A stretch of DNA of 64,000 nt from Nocardioides baculatus (lineage in GTDB: Bacteria > Actinomycetota > Actinomycetes > Propionibacteriales > Nocardioidaceae). How positions within the stretch are numbered: position 1 is the stretch's first letter; each line of letters starts with the position of its first letter. The stretch lies in the NCBI RefSeq assembly GCF_016735675.1, contig NZ_JAERSG010000004.1:186001-250000 (forward strand), read 5' to 3'. A program made the position numbers and the translations under genes. The notes beneath the pieces are model-generated. The model worked only from the letters and a program-made list of their open reading frames with translations, made no database searches and was not told the DNA's origin. Shown here one piece after another: positions 40,671-54,066 of this stretch.

Positions 40671-41729
40671 ATGACCATCGTCCGCGCCGCCGTCCTCGCC
40701 GCGACCACGCTCGCGCTCTCCGCCTCCCTCGCCACGACGACCCAGGCGAGCCCGGCGAGCCCGGCGACGCCCGCACCGAAGCGCGTCGTGCTCGACGTCT
40801 CCGACCTCGCCCAGGGCGCGCCCCCGGCGATCGCGTGGTCCGAGCGACGCTCCGGTCGCACCGTCATCCACGGCACCGGCGGCACGACCACACCGGTCGC
40901 CAACGCGCTCGACCAGTTCGCGCCGATGGGCTCGGGCTACGTCGTCCAGACCATCGGCCGACGCGCCACCACCCGCTGGATCGCCGCCGACGGCACACCC
41001 GGCGCGGGCGAGTGGCGCACCGGCTACGGCCTCGCCGTCTCCCCGCAGGGACAGGTCGTCGCCTTCGCCGGACGCGCCGGCCGGGTGTGGACGATCGACC
41101 AGGAGGGCGACCGGGTCCTCCGCTTCAACCGGCTGCCGGTCACCGGAACCGCCCACGCCGCGGCGGTCACCGGCGAGAACTGCAAGGAGGGTGAGGGCGA
41201 CCCCGGCTTCGGCTGCTCGATCGCCGTCAACGGTCCGCGCCGCGCCTTCTACACCTCCTCCCACGGCATCGTCGACACCGTCCCCCACCTGCGCCAGGTC
41301 GACACCGGACGCGGTCGCTGGCTCGGCGGGCTCACCTCGGTCAGCGACTTCGGCTCGTGCAGCGCGATGCTCCGCAGCTGGCGCGTGACGTGGCGCACGT
41401 GCGACAACCAGCTCTCCGACATCTCGACCGACAACCGCCACGTCCTCGGCACCCCGGCGTACGCCGACGGCTTCGGGCCGACCGCCCTGGCCGTCCTCGC
41501 GACGTCCGACGGCTCCGTGGTCCGCTCCTTCTCCTCGGCCCGCGACGGCAGCTCGGCGACGTACTTCGACGAGGTCTGGGAGGACGCCGACCACGTGCTC
41601 GTCGTGACCTACCAGGACGGCGAGTGGGCGGTCGTACGGCTCGGCGTCGACGGCTCGATGGAGTACGCCGTCGCCCCGCGTCGCGGCTCGATGGACACCT
41701 TCTCGCCCTTCCGGCTCCAGACGCGCTGA
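40671..41729 (+). CDS. Secreted beta-propeller-like protein
   Basis: A 352-residue protein with a clear Sec signal peptide (MTIVRAAVLAATTLALSASLATTTQASPAS). The mature part is a series of beta repeats (GLAVSPQGQVVAFAGRAGRVWTID, YFDEVWEDADHVLVVTY, WAVVRLGVDGSMEYAV), which resembles TolB-like propeller proteins. Four or more cysteines (ENCKEG, FGCSI, SCSAM, TCDN) may form disulfides. It follows the GDPD gene by 2 bp, so it is probably in the fadD operon. Function unknown. Confidence 0.8.
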   Translation: MTIVRAAVLAATTLALSASLATTTQASPASPATPAPKRVVLDVSDLAQGAPPAIAWSERRSGRTVIHGTGGTTTPVANALDQFAPMGSGYVVQTIGRRATTRWIAADGTPGAGEWRTGYGLAVSPQGQVVAFAGRAGRVWTIDQEGDRVLRFNRLPVTGTAHAAAVTGENCKEGEGDPGFGCSIAVNGPRRAFYTSSHGIVDTVPHLRQVDTGRGRWLGGLTSVSDFGSCSAMLRSWRVTWRTCDNQLSDISTDNRHVLGTPAYADGFGPTALAVLATSDGSVVRSFSSARDGSSATYFDEVWEDADHVLVVTYQDGEWAVVRLGVDGSMEYAVAPRRGSMDTFSPFRLQTR

Positions 41730-41735
41730 GGTCAG

Positions 41736-41757
41736 CCCCCTGTCTAGACCTCGGGGG
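41736..41757 (+). terminator. Possible terminator after the secreted protein gene
   Basis: CCCCC (41736-41740) and GGGGG (41753-41757) enclose a 12-nt loop containing TCTAGA, 6 bp after the secreted-protein stop. The stem is short and no U-tract follows. It may be a weak terminator before the MMPL gene. Confidence 0.35.
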
Positions 41758-41801
41758 AATCACCGATGCACGATGTCGGTCCCGGCTGGTCGACTGGACG
41801 C

Positions 41802-44162
41802 ATGCATCGTCAGATCGCCGGCTCGCTCACCGGCAGGGTCACCAAGTGGGTCGTCCTCGTCGCCGTCCTCGTCATCACCGGCTTCATGGCCACGTTCTCG
41901 GCCAAGCTCGCCGACGTCCAGAACAACGAGGCGTCGTCGTGGCTGCCCGGCTCGGCCGAGTCGACGAAGGTCCTCGACGAGCTCTCGGAGACCGTCGACC
42001 CCAACGACATCCCGACGCTGGTCGTGTTCCACCGCGACGGTGGCCTCACCGACGACGACCTCGCGGCGATGGAGGAGGACGGCGCGGAGATCGCCGAGCT
42101 CGACGGCGTCACCGACCAGGGTGTCCTGACGCCTGCCGCCGCGGAGGCGGCAGCTGCCCAGGGAGCCCCCGTGCCCACGCTCGTGTCGGAGGACGGAGAG
42201 GTCGCCTACCTCTACTTCGTGCTCAACTTCGGCACCGACGGGTGGAACGCCATCCCCGACGCCGCCGACGAGATCCGGGACATCGCGCAGATCGACGGCG
42301 GGGAGGTCCACCTCGCGGGCTACGGCGGCCAGGCGGCCGACTCCGCGGAGGCGTTCGAGGGCATCGACACCAACCTCATCTTCGCCACGTTGCTCGTGGT
42401 GGTCGTCCTGCTCCTCATCACCTACCGCAGCGCCTATCTCTGGCTGCTCCCGATCTTCTGCGCGATCTCGGCCAACTTCATCGCGACCGGCCTGGTCTAC
42501 CTGCTGGCGAAGTACGCCGGCCTCACCGTCAACGGGCAGAGCCAGGCCATCCTGAGCATCCTGGTCATCGGTGCCGGCACTGACTACGCGCTCCTGTTGG
42601 TGGCGCGCTACCGGGAGGAGCTGCGTCGCCACGAGGACCGCCACGAGGCGATGGCGTTCGCCCTGCACCGGGCTTCCCCCGCGATCCTCGCGAGCGCTGC
42701 GACGGTGGCGATCGGGATGTTGTGCCTGTCGTTCGCCGAGCTCAACTCAACCGCCGGGCTCGGCCCGGTCCTCGCGATCGGTGTGGCCGTCACCGTGCTC
42801 GTGATGGTCACGCTGCTGCCCGCCCTGCTCGTGATCTGTGGTCGCTGGGTCTTCGGGCCCGCGCGCGACGGGCATGGCACGTGGGTGAAGGTCGGGCTGG
42901 GCGAGATCGTCGGTGGTCTCGCCATCGCCGGCGCCGGTGCCGCGCTCGCGAGTGGCGGCGGCGCCCTCGCGGGCCTCGGTGCGCTCATGTCTGGGCTGGG
43001 TGGCTTGAGCGCGTTCCTCGGGCTCCTCGTCCTCATCCAGGTCGCCATCGAGCACTGGACCAAGGTCCACAGCCGCCCCGACTTCCGCAGCGCCGAACCC
43101 ACCGCCAGCGGGCTATGGTCGCGCGTCGGCCGCGCGATCAGCCCTCGCCCGCGCCGGGTCTGGGTCGTGACCACGGGCCTGCTGCTCCTGGCCTGCCTCG
43201 GCCTGTTCCGCCTCGACACCTCCGGGCTGTCGACCGAGGAGACCTACACGAAGGAGTTCGACTCCATCAAGGGTCAGAAGCTGCTCACCGAGCACGACCT
43301 TTCCGACAGCTCCAACACCATCCAGGTGACCACCGAGACCGACGCAGCGGCCGACGTCCGGTCGGCCCTGTCGGGCATCGACGGTCTCGGCGAGCCGGGC
43401 GAGGTGCAGCAGCTCTCCACCGGACGCTCGTGGTTCGAGGCGACGATCAACGCCGACATCTCCTCGGCGACCGCGGCCGACATCGTCGAGGCCTCCCGCG
43501 ACGCCGTCCACGCCGTCGACGGTGCCGACGCCCTCGTCGGTGGCGGATCGGCGTTCTACCTCGACACCAAGATCGCCAGCGAGCGCGACAGCAAGGTGAT
43601 CATGCCGCTGGTGCTCGCCGTCGTCCTGCTCATCCTCATCGGCCTGCTCCGGGCGCTCGTCGCGCCGCTCATCCTGATCGCGACGGTGGTGCTGTCGTTC
43701 GGGGCCGCGCTCGGCATCTCGGCCCTGCTCTTCGAGTACGTCTTCGGCTTCGCCGGGTCCGATCCCGGGTTCCCGCTGTTCGCATTCGTGTTCCTGGTGG
43801 CCCTGGGCATCGACTACAACATCTTCCTGATGACCCGCGTGCGCGAGGAGACCATCACCTACGGCACCCGCAAGGGCTCGCTGATCGGCCTCGCCTCGAC
43901 CGGAGGCGTGATCACGTCGGCCGGCATCGTGCTGGCGGCGACGTTCCTGGTCCTCGGGTCACTGCCGCTGGTGTTCCTCGCCGAGCTCGGCGTCGCGGTG
44001 GCCCTCGGCGTCATGCTCGACACGATGATCGTCCGTTCCGTGCTGGTCACCGCGCTCAACCTCGACCTCGGCGGCAAGATCTGGTGGCCGAGCAAGCTCG
44101 ACTCCGCCGACGTTCCGCTCACCGAGGCCGAGGCGCAGGCTCCGCTGGAGACGGTGCACTAG
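41802..44162 (+). CDS. MMPL family RND transporter
   Basis: A 786-residue RND-superfamily membrane protein of the MMPL type. Two halves each have one leading helix, an extracytoplasmic domain and about five helices: ITGFMATFSAKLADVQNNEA...NLIFATLLVVVVLLLITY, with the GTDYALLLVARYREEL signature, and in the second half GIDYNIFLMTRVREETI with the proton-relay Asp. In actinobacteria such proteins export lipids or siderophores. ATG at 41802 (MHRQIAGSLTGRVTKWVVL) is the likely start; 41766 is the alternative. The TAG stop lies in a CTAG shared with the convergent aminopeptidase gene. Confidence 0.9.
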   Translation: MHRQIAGSLTGRVTKWVVLVAVLVITGFMATFSAKLADVQNNEASSWLPGSAESTKVLDELSETVDPNDIPTLVVFHRDGGLTDDDLAAMEEDGAEIAELDGVTDQGVLTPAAAEAAAAQGAPVPTLVSEDGEVAYLYFVLNFGTDGWNAIPDAADEIRDIAQIDGGEVHLAGYGGQAADSAEAFEGIDTNLIFATLLVVVVLLLITYRSAYLWLLPIFCAISANFIATGLVYLLAKYAGLTVNGQSQAILSILVIGAGTDYALLLVARYREELRRHEDRHEAMAFALHRASPAILASAATVAIGMLCLSFAELNSTAGLGPVLAIGVAVTVLVMVTLLPALLVICGRWVFGPARDGHGTWVKVGLGEIVGGLAIAGAGAALASGGGALAGLGALMSGLGGLSAFLGLLVLIQVAIEHWTKVHSRPDFRSAEPTASGLWSRVGRAISPRPRRVWVVTTGLLLLACLGLFRLDTSGLSTEETYTKEFDSIKGQKLLTEHDLSDSSNTIQVTTETDAAADVRSALSGIDGLGEPGEVQQLSTGRSWFEATINADISSATAADIVEASRDAVHAVDGADALVGGGSAFYLDTKIASERDSKVIMPLVLAVVLLILIGLLRALVAPLILIATVVLSFGAALGISALLFEYVFGFAGSDPGFPLFAFVFLVALGIDYNIFLMTRVREETITYGTRKGSLIGLASTGGVITSAGIVLAATFLVLGSLPLVFLAELGVAVALGVMLDTMIVRSVLVTALNLDLGGKIWWPSKLDSADVPLTEAEAQAPLETVH

Positions 44163-44932
44163 GTCGTCGGCAGGGTCAGGATCTCCGCGCCGTCCTCGGT
44201 GATGGCGATCGTGTGCTCGCTGTGGGCCGTCAGGCACCCGGTGGCGCTGCGCAGCGTCCAGCCGTCGTCGTCGGTGACCAGCTCGTCGGTGTCGACCATG
44301 ATCCACGGCTCGAGGGCCAGGAGCAGGCCGGGGCGGAGCTTGTAGCCGCGGCCCGGGCGGCCGTCGTTGGAGACGTGAGGGTCCTGGTGCATGGTCGTGC
44401 CGATGCCGTGGCCGCCGTACTGCATGTTGATCGGGTAGCCGGCCTCGTGCAGGACCGAGCCGATCGCGTGGGAGAGGTCGCCGATCTTCGCCCCCGGGCG
44501 GGCGGCGGCGATGCCGACCGCCAGCGCGCGCTGGGTCGTCTCGATCATCTCGACGCTCCCGGCCGGCCGCGTGTCACCGACGACGAAGCTGATCGCGGAG
44601 TCGGCGGCGACGCCGTCGAGGCGGACCGCGAGGTCGAGCGTCAGCAGGTCGCCGTCCTCGAGGCGCTGGTCGCGCGGGCGACCGTGCAGCACCGCGTCGT
44701 TGACGGAGGTGCAGACGTAGTGGCCGAACGGCCCGCGGCCGAACGACGGCGCGTAGTCGACGTAGCAGGACTCCGCGCCCGCGTCGCGGATCATCTCCGC
44801 GGTCCACCGGTCGAGCTCGAGCAGGTTGGTGCCCACCAGGCTGCGCCCCCGCAGCGTCGCGAGGATGTCGCCGACCAGTGCACCGGTCCGACGGGCCCGG
44901 TCGACCTGGGCAGGGGTGAGGATCTCGATCAT
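44159..44932 (-). CDS. map: Methionine aminopeptidase, type I
   Basis: A 257-residue metal-dependent protease that removes N-terminal Met. The metal ligands lie in LTLDLAVRLDGVAADSAISF (two Asp), GGHGIGTTMHQDPHV (His), LALEPWIM (Glu) and TAHSEHTIAIT (Glu). The N-terminus IEILTPAQVDRARRTGALVGDIL matches the actinobacterial type Ia form without a zinc-finger extension. It overlaps the upstream lipoprotein gene by 4 bp (ATGA), which is unusual company for map; elsewhere it sits near secY/adk, so this may be a second copy. Confidence 0.93.
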   Translation of the reverse strand: MIEILTPAQVDRARRTGALVGDILATLRGRSLVGTNLLELDRWTAEMIRDAGAESCYVDYAPSFGRGPFGHYVCTSVNDAVLHGRPRDQRLEDGDLLTLDLAVRLDGVAADSAISFVVGDTRPAGSVEMIETTQRALAVGIAAARPGAKIGDLSHAIGSVLHEAGYPINMQYGGHGIGTTMHQDPHVSNDGRPGRGYKLRPGLLLALEPWIMVDTDELVTDDDGWTLRSATGCLTAHSEHTIAITEDGAEILTLPTT

Positions 44933-45621
44933 TTCAGTCCCAGCTTCTCGCAGCGCTTCTCGGCGGTCCCGCTGCACAGCTCGTCCAGCGTCAGCACACC
45001 CTGTCGGACCAGCACGGACGTCAGGTCGTCGATCGTGACGTCCTGGTGCCGGTAGAGCCACGCGTCGACGCCGTCGACCTCCTCGGCGTCCGGCACCGGG
45101 TTCCCGGCGAGCAGTGCGACGGCGACGTCGGCGGCCTGCTCGCTCATCGCGCGGGTCGGGACGAAGGTCATCGACTCCTCGTCGCCCAGCAGCACCTCGC
45201 GAGCGGCCTCCAGGTCGGTCACCGGCGCTGCCGCGACGTCGCCGTCCGCGAGTCCGACGAAGCCGTCCGACCCCGGCACCACCTCGCCGAGCGACACGAC
45301 CGGCACCTCGGGTCGGGTCAGCGACGAGAGGTCGTCGACGTCGACCGGCACGACGACGATCACGTCGGAGCTGCGCGCCTCCGCCTGGCGGACCTGGCTG
45401 CGCTGCGTGCCGGCGTCGCCCTCGGCGTCGTAGACCGCGACGCGGCACTCGTCGCAGGTCGACTCGACCCGCTCGGTGAACTGGTCGACGTCGACCGCGC
45501 GCGAGGTGGAGTCGGTGCCGTCGGCGACCAGCAGAGCGATCGTGGGCTCGTCGCCGTCACACCCCGCGAGCAGGGGCGCGAGGACCACGAGGGCGCAGGT
45601 CAGAAGTCGGGCTCGGAGCAT
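44929..45621 (-). CDS. Periplasmic binding protein-like lipoprotein
   Basis: A 230-residue protein with a lipobox (APLLAGCDGDE) and features of type I solute-binding folds: TIALLVADGTDSTSRAVDVDQF, RSSDVIVVVPVDVDDLSSL, VPVVSLGEVVPGSDGFVGLADG. It is shorter than full sugar-binding proteins (about 330), so part of the fold may be missing. Cys pairs at CDEC and near the C-terminus (LCSGTAEKRCEKLG) are present. It is divergent from malate synthase by 25 bp and overlaps map by 4 bp. Confidence 0.7.
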   Translation of the reverse strand: MLRARLLTCALVVLAPLLAGCDGDEPTIALLVADGTDSTSRAVDVDQFTERVESTCDECRVAVYDAEGDAGTQRSQVRQAEARSSDVIVVVPVDVDDLSSLTRPEVPVVSLGEVVPGSDGFVGLADGDVAAAPVTDLEAAREVLLGDEESMTFVPTRAMSEQAADVAVALLAGNPVPDAEEVDGVDAWLYRHQDVTIDDLTSVLVRQGVLTLDELCSGTAEKRCEKLGLK

Positions 45622-45646
45622 CGGGCCCGAGGCTATCGTGACCGCC

Positions 45647-47227
<1,581 letters not shown>

Positions 47228-48565
47228 CCGGCCGCACGAAGCCGCCCGAGGCGATCTGCTCGCCGCCCACCCAGACGTCGGCCACGTCGGCGTCGGACGC
47301 GAGCGCGAAGACCTTGCCGAGCGCGGACTCCGGGGAGTCGGCGTGCCGCAGGCCGATGTCGAGCGCCGTGCCGGGCGGCGGACGGAGCAGCACGGCGTCG
47401 AACTGCTTGCCCTCCGACAGGTCGCCGACGGTGTCGGCCAGGCCGAGCGCAGCGGCGCCGGCGGACGTGCTCAGGTGGAGCAGGTGGCCGGCACCGAGCG
47501 GGATGCCGTCGGGACCCATGAGGTGCTGGAGGAAGTAGGCCTGCAGGCCCTCCTTGAAGATCGAGAACCCGGTGCCCGCACCGACGTCGCTGCCCAGCGC
47601 GACCCGTACGCCCGCCTCGAGGTGGCGGCGCAGCGGGAACAGCCCCGAGCCGAGCGCCGCGTTGCTGGTGGGGCACCACGCCACGGACGTCCCGCGCGCA
47701 GCCATCACCGCGAGCTCCGGGTCGGTGGGGTGCACGTCGTGGGCCAGCACGGAGAGCGGACCGAGCAGGCCGTGGTGGTCGTAGGTGTCGACGTAGTGCG
47801 CGCGGTCGGGGAACTGCCCCGCGACCGTGGCGACCTCGGCGTTGTTCTCGTTGACGTGGGAGGTGAAGCAGACGTCGCGCACCGAGTCCATCACCGCCCC
47901 GCACGCGGCCAGGATCGGGTCGGACGCGGAGAGCGAGAAGCGGGGGGTGACGGCGTAGCGCAACCGCCCGTTGCCGTGCCACCGCGTCGCCAGGTCGACC
48001 GACTCGTCGTAGGCGCGGTCCGGGGTGGTCAGGAGCGGCTCGGGCAGGATCCGGTCGCTCAGGACCAGTCCGCTCGTGACCCGCAGTCCGTAGCGCTCGG
48101 CCTCGGTGAAGAGCGCGTCGACCGCAGAGGCGAAGTGCGACCCGAAGACCAGCGACGTCGTCGTCCCGGCCGAGATCAGGCCGGCGACGAACTCCCCCGC
48201 GATCGTGGCAGCGTACGCCGTCGACGCGAGCCGCTGCTCCTCCGGCAGCGCACACCGGTCGAGCCACTCGAGCAGCGGCATCCCGAGGGCGCCGATCACC
48301 CGCACCTGCGGGAAGTGGACGTGGGTGTCGACGAGGCCGGGCAGGAGGATGCCGTCGCGCAGGTCGATCACCGGGGCGGTGCGGTGGACGGCGGCCAGTG
48401 CCGCGAACGGCCCGCGGGCCACGATCGTGCCGTCGTCGTGCGACACGAGCAGGCCGAGGTCGTCGTCGTGGCGGAAGCCCGGTCCGTCGCCGGTGGTGAA
48501 CGGGTCGACGGGCGTGTCGAAGGCCCGCGCCCGGTAGAGGAATCCCGGGCTCGTCGCAGCGTCGA

Positions 48566-49386
48566 TCATCGGACCGCCCGTTCGCGCTCGGCGGCGAACA
48601 GCCCGAGCAGCTCAGCCGCGACCGACACCGCGATCGTGGCCGGTTCCTTGCCGCCGCCCGATCCGAGGCCAGGGAGGCCGATGGGGCAACGGATCCGGGC
48701 GATGGTCGCCTCGTCGTGGCCCTCGACGGTCAGGCCGGTGCGGAACCGGGTCCACTTCGCCGACGACCCGATCAGCCCGATCGTGCCGAGATGGGTGCAC
48801 CGCAGGGCGGCGTCGCAGAGCGCGAAGTCCTCGGCGTGGTCGTGGGTCATCACCAGGACGTGGGTGCCGGGCGGCACCGACCCGAGCGCGAGCTCGGGGA
48901 CCGGCGCGCGGTGGGCCTCGACCCGCGCCTCCCCCTCCAGCACCCGCGCCAGCCGTACGTCGTCCAGCTGGCCGGGGCGCGAGTCGACGAGGTGGAGGTC
49001 GAGGTCGTGGCCGGAGAGCACCCGGGCCAGCTCCAGGCCGACGTGGCCCACACCGAAGATCGCGACCGAGGGCACGACCGGCAGCGGCTCGAGGAGCAGC
49101 GTGACCTCGCCGCCGCAGCACTGGCGGCCGTGGTCGGTGCGGGCCTTGTCGCTCAGGCCGACCGTGAGCTGCTCCGGCACCGCGGCGCCCGCGTCGATCA
49201 TCACCCGGGCGCGGGCGACGGCCGTCTCCTCGAGGTTGCCACCGCCGACGCTGCCCCAGGTGCCTGTGGCGGCGACGACCATCTTCGCGCCGGCGTCGCG
49301 CGGCGCGTGACCGCGTACGTCGCTCACCGTGACCAGGACGCCGGGCACGCGGTCGTCGCGCAGGCGTCGTACGGCGTCGAGCCAGC

Positions 49387-49390
<4 letters not shown>
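48566..49390 (-). CDS. xdhC: Xanthine dehydrogenase accessory protein XdhC
   Basis: A 274-residue maturation factor that binds molybdenum cofactor, helps sulfurate it and inserts it into XdhB. The XdhC/CoxI N-terminal domain has GTWGSVGGGNLEETAVARAR and the CCGG loop (RQCCGGEVTLLLEP); the C-terminal Rossmann part has VAIFGVGHVGLELARVL and the GLIGSSAKWTRF and GSGGGKEPATIAVSVAAEL motifs. The GTG start overlaps the xdhB stop (GTGA), and it ends in an ATGA overlap with guaD. Full-length and apparently functional. Confidence 0.93.
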
Positions 49391-51743
<2,353 letters not shown>

Positions 51744-51747
<4 letters not shown>

Positions 51748-53120
51748 CGTGCCTCCTCCCACCAGGCGCGGAGTGCGTTGCCGAGCATCGCGGAGCGGTA
51801 GGCCGCACTCGCCCGCTGGTCGTCGATGGGGGTGCCCTCGGTCGCCATGACGGTGGCCGCCTCCTCCACGGTCGCCCGGCTCCACACCCGGCCCTCCAGC
51901 GCCGCCTCGGTGGCGAGCGCGCGGATCGGCGTCGCGGCCACGCCGCCGAGCCCGATCCGGGCCCTGACGACGGTGCCGTCGACGACGTCGAGCGCCGCGC
52001 CGACGGCCACGCTGGAGATGTCGTCGAGGCGCCGCTTGGAGATCTTGCGGAACGTGGTGTGCGACGCGAGCGGCGTCGGGATCCGCACGGAGCGGATCAG
52101 CTCGCCGGGTCGCCGTACGGTCTCGCGGTAGCCGGTGAAGTAGTCGGCCAGGGCGACCTCGCGGTCGCCGCCGGCGGACGCCAGCACGAGCGTGGCCTCG
52201 AGGGCGAGCAGCGCCGGCGCGAGGTCGCCGATGGGCGAGGCGGTGCCGAGGTTGCCGCCGATCGTCGCGCCGTTGCGGATCAGCCGGGAGGCGAAGAGCG
52301 GCCACACCTGCTCCAGCAGCGGGACGCTGCCGCCGAGGCCGGCCTCGACCTCGCTCAGGGTCAGGGCCGCACCGATCTCGATCGCGTCACCGACCGAGAG
52401 CTGTCGCAGCTCGGGCAACCGGTCCACCGCGACGACGTGGGACGCCCGGCGGCCGCGGAGGTTGACCTCGACGCCCCAGTCCGTGGAGCCGGCGACGACC
52501 GTCGCCTCGGGGTGCTCGGCCAGCAGGGCGAGCGCCTCGGCGAGGTCGGCCGGGCGGGCGAAGCCGTCGATCCGGGTGGGCACGCTCGCGGGTGCGGCGC
52601 TCGCGCAGCGCGTGGCGAACGGGTCGTCGGCGGGTGCCGCCCCGAGGGCGGCCGCCGCGTCGCGGATGGGCCGGTAGCCCGTGCAACGGCACAGATTGCC
52701 GCCGATGGCGTGGAGGTCGAAGTCCTCGCGCCCGGGCCGGTAGTACTCCGCGGCCATCGAGCAGACGAAGCCGGGCGTGCAGTAGCCGCACTGCGAGCCG
52801 CCGCGCTGGGCGAGCTCGGCCTGGACCGGGTGCAGCGCGTCCGGACGCCCGAGGCCCTCGGCCGTGACGACCTCCTGCCCGTCGAGCGCCGCGGCGGGCA
52901 CCAGGCAGGCGTTGACCGGGGTCCACCGGCTGCCGTCACCGTCCCCCGGCATCTCGGGTCGGGCGACCATCACGGCGCAGGCGCCGCACTCCCCCTCGGC
53001 ACAGCCCTCCTTGGCCCCGGTGAGGCCGAGGCCGCGCAGGAAGTCGAGCACGTTGGTGTGGGCCGGCGTCGCGCCGAGCGCGCGCGGGCGACCGTTGACC
53101 GTGATGTGTGGCTCAGGCAC
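51744..53120 (-). CDS. xdhA: Xanthine dehydrogenase FeS/FAD subunit
   Basis: A 458-residue small subunit carrying two [2Fe-2S] clusters and FAD. The plant-type cluster motif is KEGCAEGECGACAVMV; the second cluster is SQCGYCTPGFVCSMAAEYY plus NLCRCTGYRPIRDAA; the FAD-binding part has ATVVAGSTDWGVEVN and ATIGGNLGTASPIGDLAPAL. The GTG at 53120 was chosen because GAGGGGAG lies 7 bp upstream; an ATG at 53141 is also open. It hands electrons to NAD+. First of the tightly overlapping xdhABC-guaD genes; about 100 bp separate it from allE, which may hold a second promoter. Confidence 0.95.
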
Positions 53121-53221
53121 GTCGGACTCCCCTCGCTGCATGGTTCGTGGGAGTCACGGGCCGACGGTTTGCCATGCGAACGACGACCTGCCGTCCCACA
53201 TCGTACGTGTCCTGGGTCACG

Positions 53222-54046
53222 TCAGAGGCGAAGACCGGGATGGCGGTTGACGTCCTTGTAGAGCAGGTAGCGGAACCGGCCGGGACCTCCGGCGTAGCAG
53301 GCCTGCGGGCAGAAGGCGCGCAGCCACATGAAGTCGCCCGCCTGCACCTCGACCCAGTCCTGGTTGAGCAGGTAGACCGCCTTGCCCTCGAGGACGTAGA
53401 GGCCGTGCTCCATCACGTGGGTCTCGGGGAACGGGATCGCGCCGCCGGGCTCGAAGGTGACGATGTTGACGTGCATGTCGTGGCGTACGTCGAGGGGGTC
53501 GACGAAGCGCTGCGTGCCCCAGGCCCCGTCGGTGTCGGGCATCGGCTCGATCGCCACGTCGACCTCGGCGGTGACGAACGCCGCGGGCTCGTCGACGCCG
53601 TCGACGCGCTCGTAGGCCTTGCGGATCCAGTGGAAGGTCGACGCCTCGTCGCTCTCGTTGTGCAGCGTCCACGTGGCGCTGGGCGGCAGGAAGGCGTAGC
53701 CGCCCGGACCCATCCGGTGCTGCACGCCGTCGATCGTCAGCGACAGCGCACCCTCCACGACGAGGAGCACGGACTCGGCGTCCGGGTCGTCGTCGGGTCG
53801 GTCCGAGCCACCGCCCGCGGCCACCTCGACGACGTACCACGAGAAGGTCTCGGCGAACCCGGACAGCGGTCGCGCGATCACCCAGAGCCGGGTGTCGGCC
53901 CAGTGCGGCAGCCGGCTGGTGACGATGTCGCGCATGGTGCCGCGCGGGAGGACGGCGTACGCCTCGGTGAAGACCGCCCGGCCGGAATCTCCCGTGGTGA
54001 GCTCGGTCTGCCCCGGAAGCCCGCCCCTCGGTACGAAAAAGCTCAT
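53222..54046 (-). CDS. allE: (S)-ureidoglycine aminohydrolase
   Basis: A 274-residue bicupin that releases ammonia from (S)-ureidoglycine to form ureidoglycolate. Two cupin barrels are seen: VVEGALSLTIDGVQHRMGPGGYAFLPPSATW in the first and EPGGAIPFPETHVMEHGLYVLEGKAVYLLNQDWVEVQAGDFMWLRA in the second, which keeps the His/Glu/His Mn-binding residues (ETHVMEHG). It starts MSFFVPRGGLPGQ. It lies 16 bp after the allantoinase stop. The enzyme needs allantoate amidohydrolase (AllC) upstream in the pathway, and that gene is not in the window. Confidence 0.93.
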   Translation of the reverse strand: MSFFVPRGGLPGQTELTTGDSGRAVFTEAYAVLPRGTMRDIVTSRLPHWADTRLWVIARPLSGFAETFSWYVVEVAAGGGSDRPDDDPDAESVLLVVEGALSLTIDGVQHRMGPGGYAFLPPSATWTLHNESDEASTFHWIRKAYERVDGVDEPAAFVTAEVDVAIEPMPDTDGAWGTQRFVDPLDVRHDMHVNIVTFEPGGAIPFPETHVMEHGLYVLEGKAVYLLNQDWVEVQAGDFMWLRAFCPQACYAGGPGRFRYLLYKDVNRHPGLRL

Positions 54047-54066
54047 CGCTCGCTCCGCTCACTCAT
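54043..54066 (-). other. Seven-codon micro-ORF bridging allB and allE
   Basis: ATG-AGT-GAG-CGG-AGC-GAG-CGA-TGA (MSERSER) overlaps the allB stop with its ATG and the allE ATG with its TGA. A terminating allB ribosome could re-initiate, cross the relay and reach allE. The central GAGCGGAGCGAGC resembles the repeat at 62274. The GGAG inside it also serves as a ribosome-binding site 6 bp before the allE ATG, so coupling may simply be by that site. Expression of the peptide is not shown. Confidence 0.35.

Noticed and set aside
41764-41809. CGATGCA/TGCATCG inverted repeat before the MMPL transporter
   Set aside because: The arms are only 7 bp, 32 bp apart, and one is inside the coding start. Chance is likely.
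53121-53221. Operator (GCATGG/CCATGC) between xdhA and allE
   Set aside because: The arms are six bases and imperfectly placed. I see only a plain 101-bp spacer that may hold a promoter.
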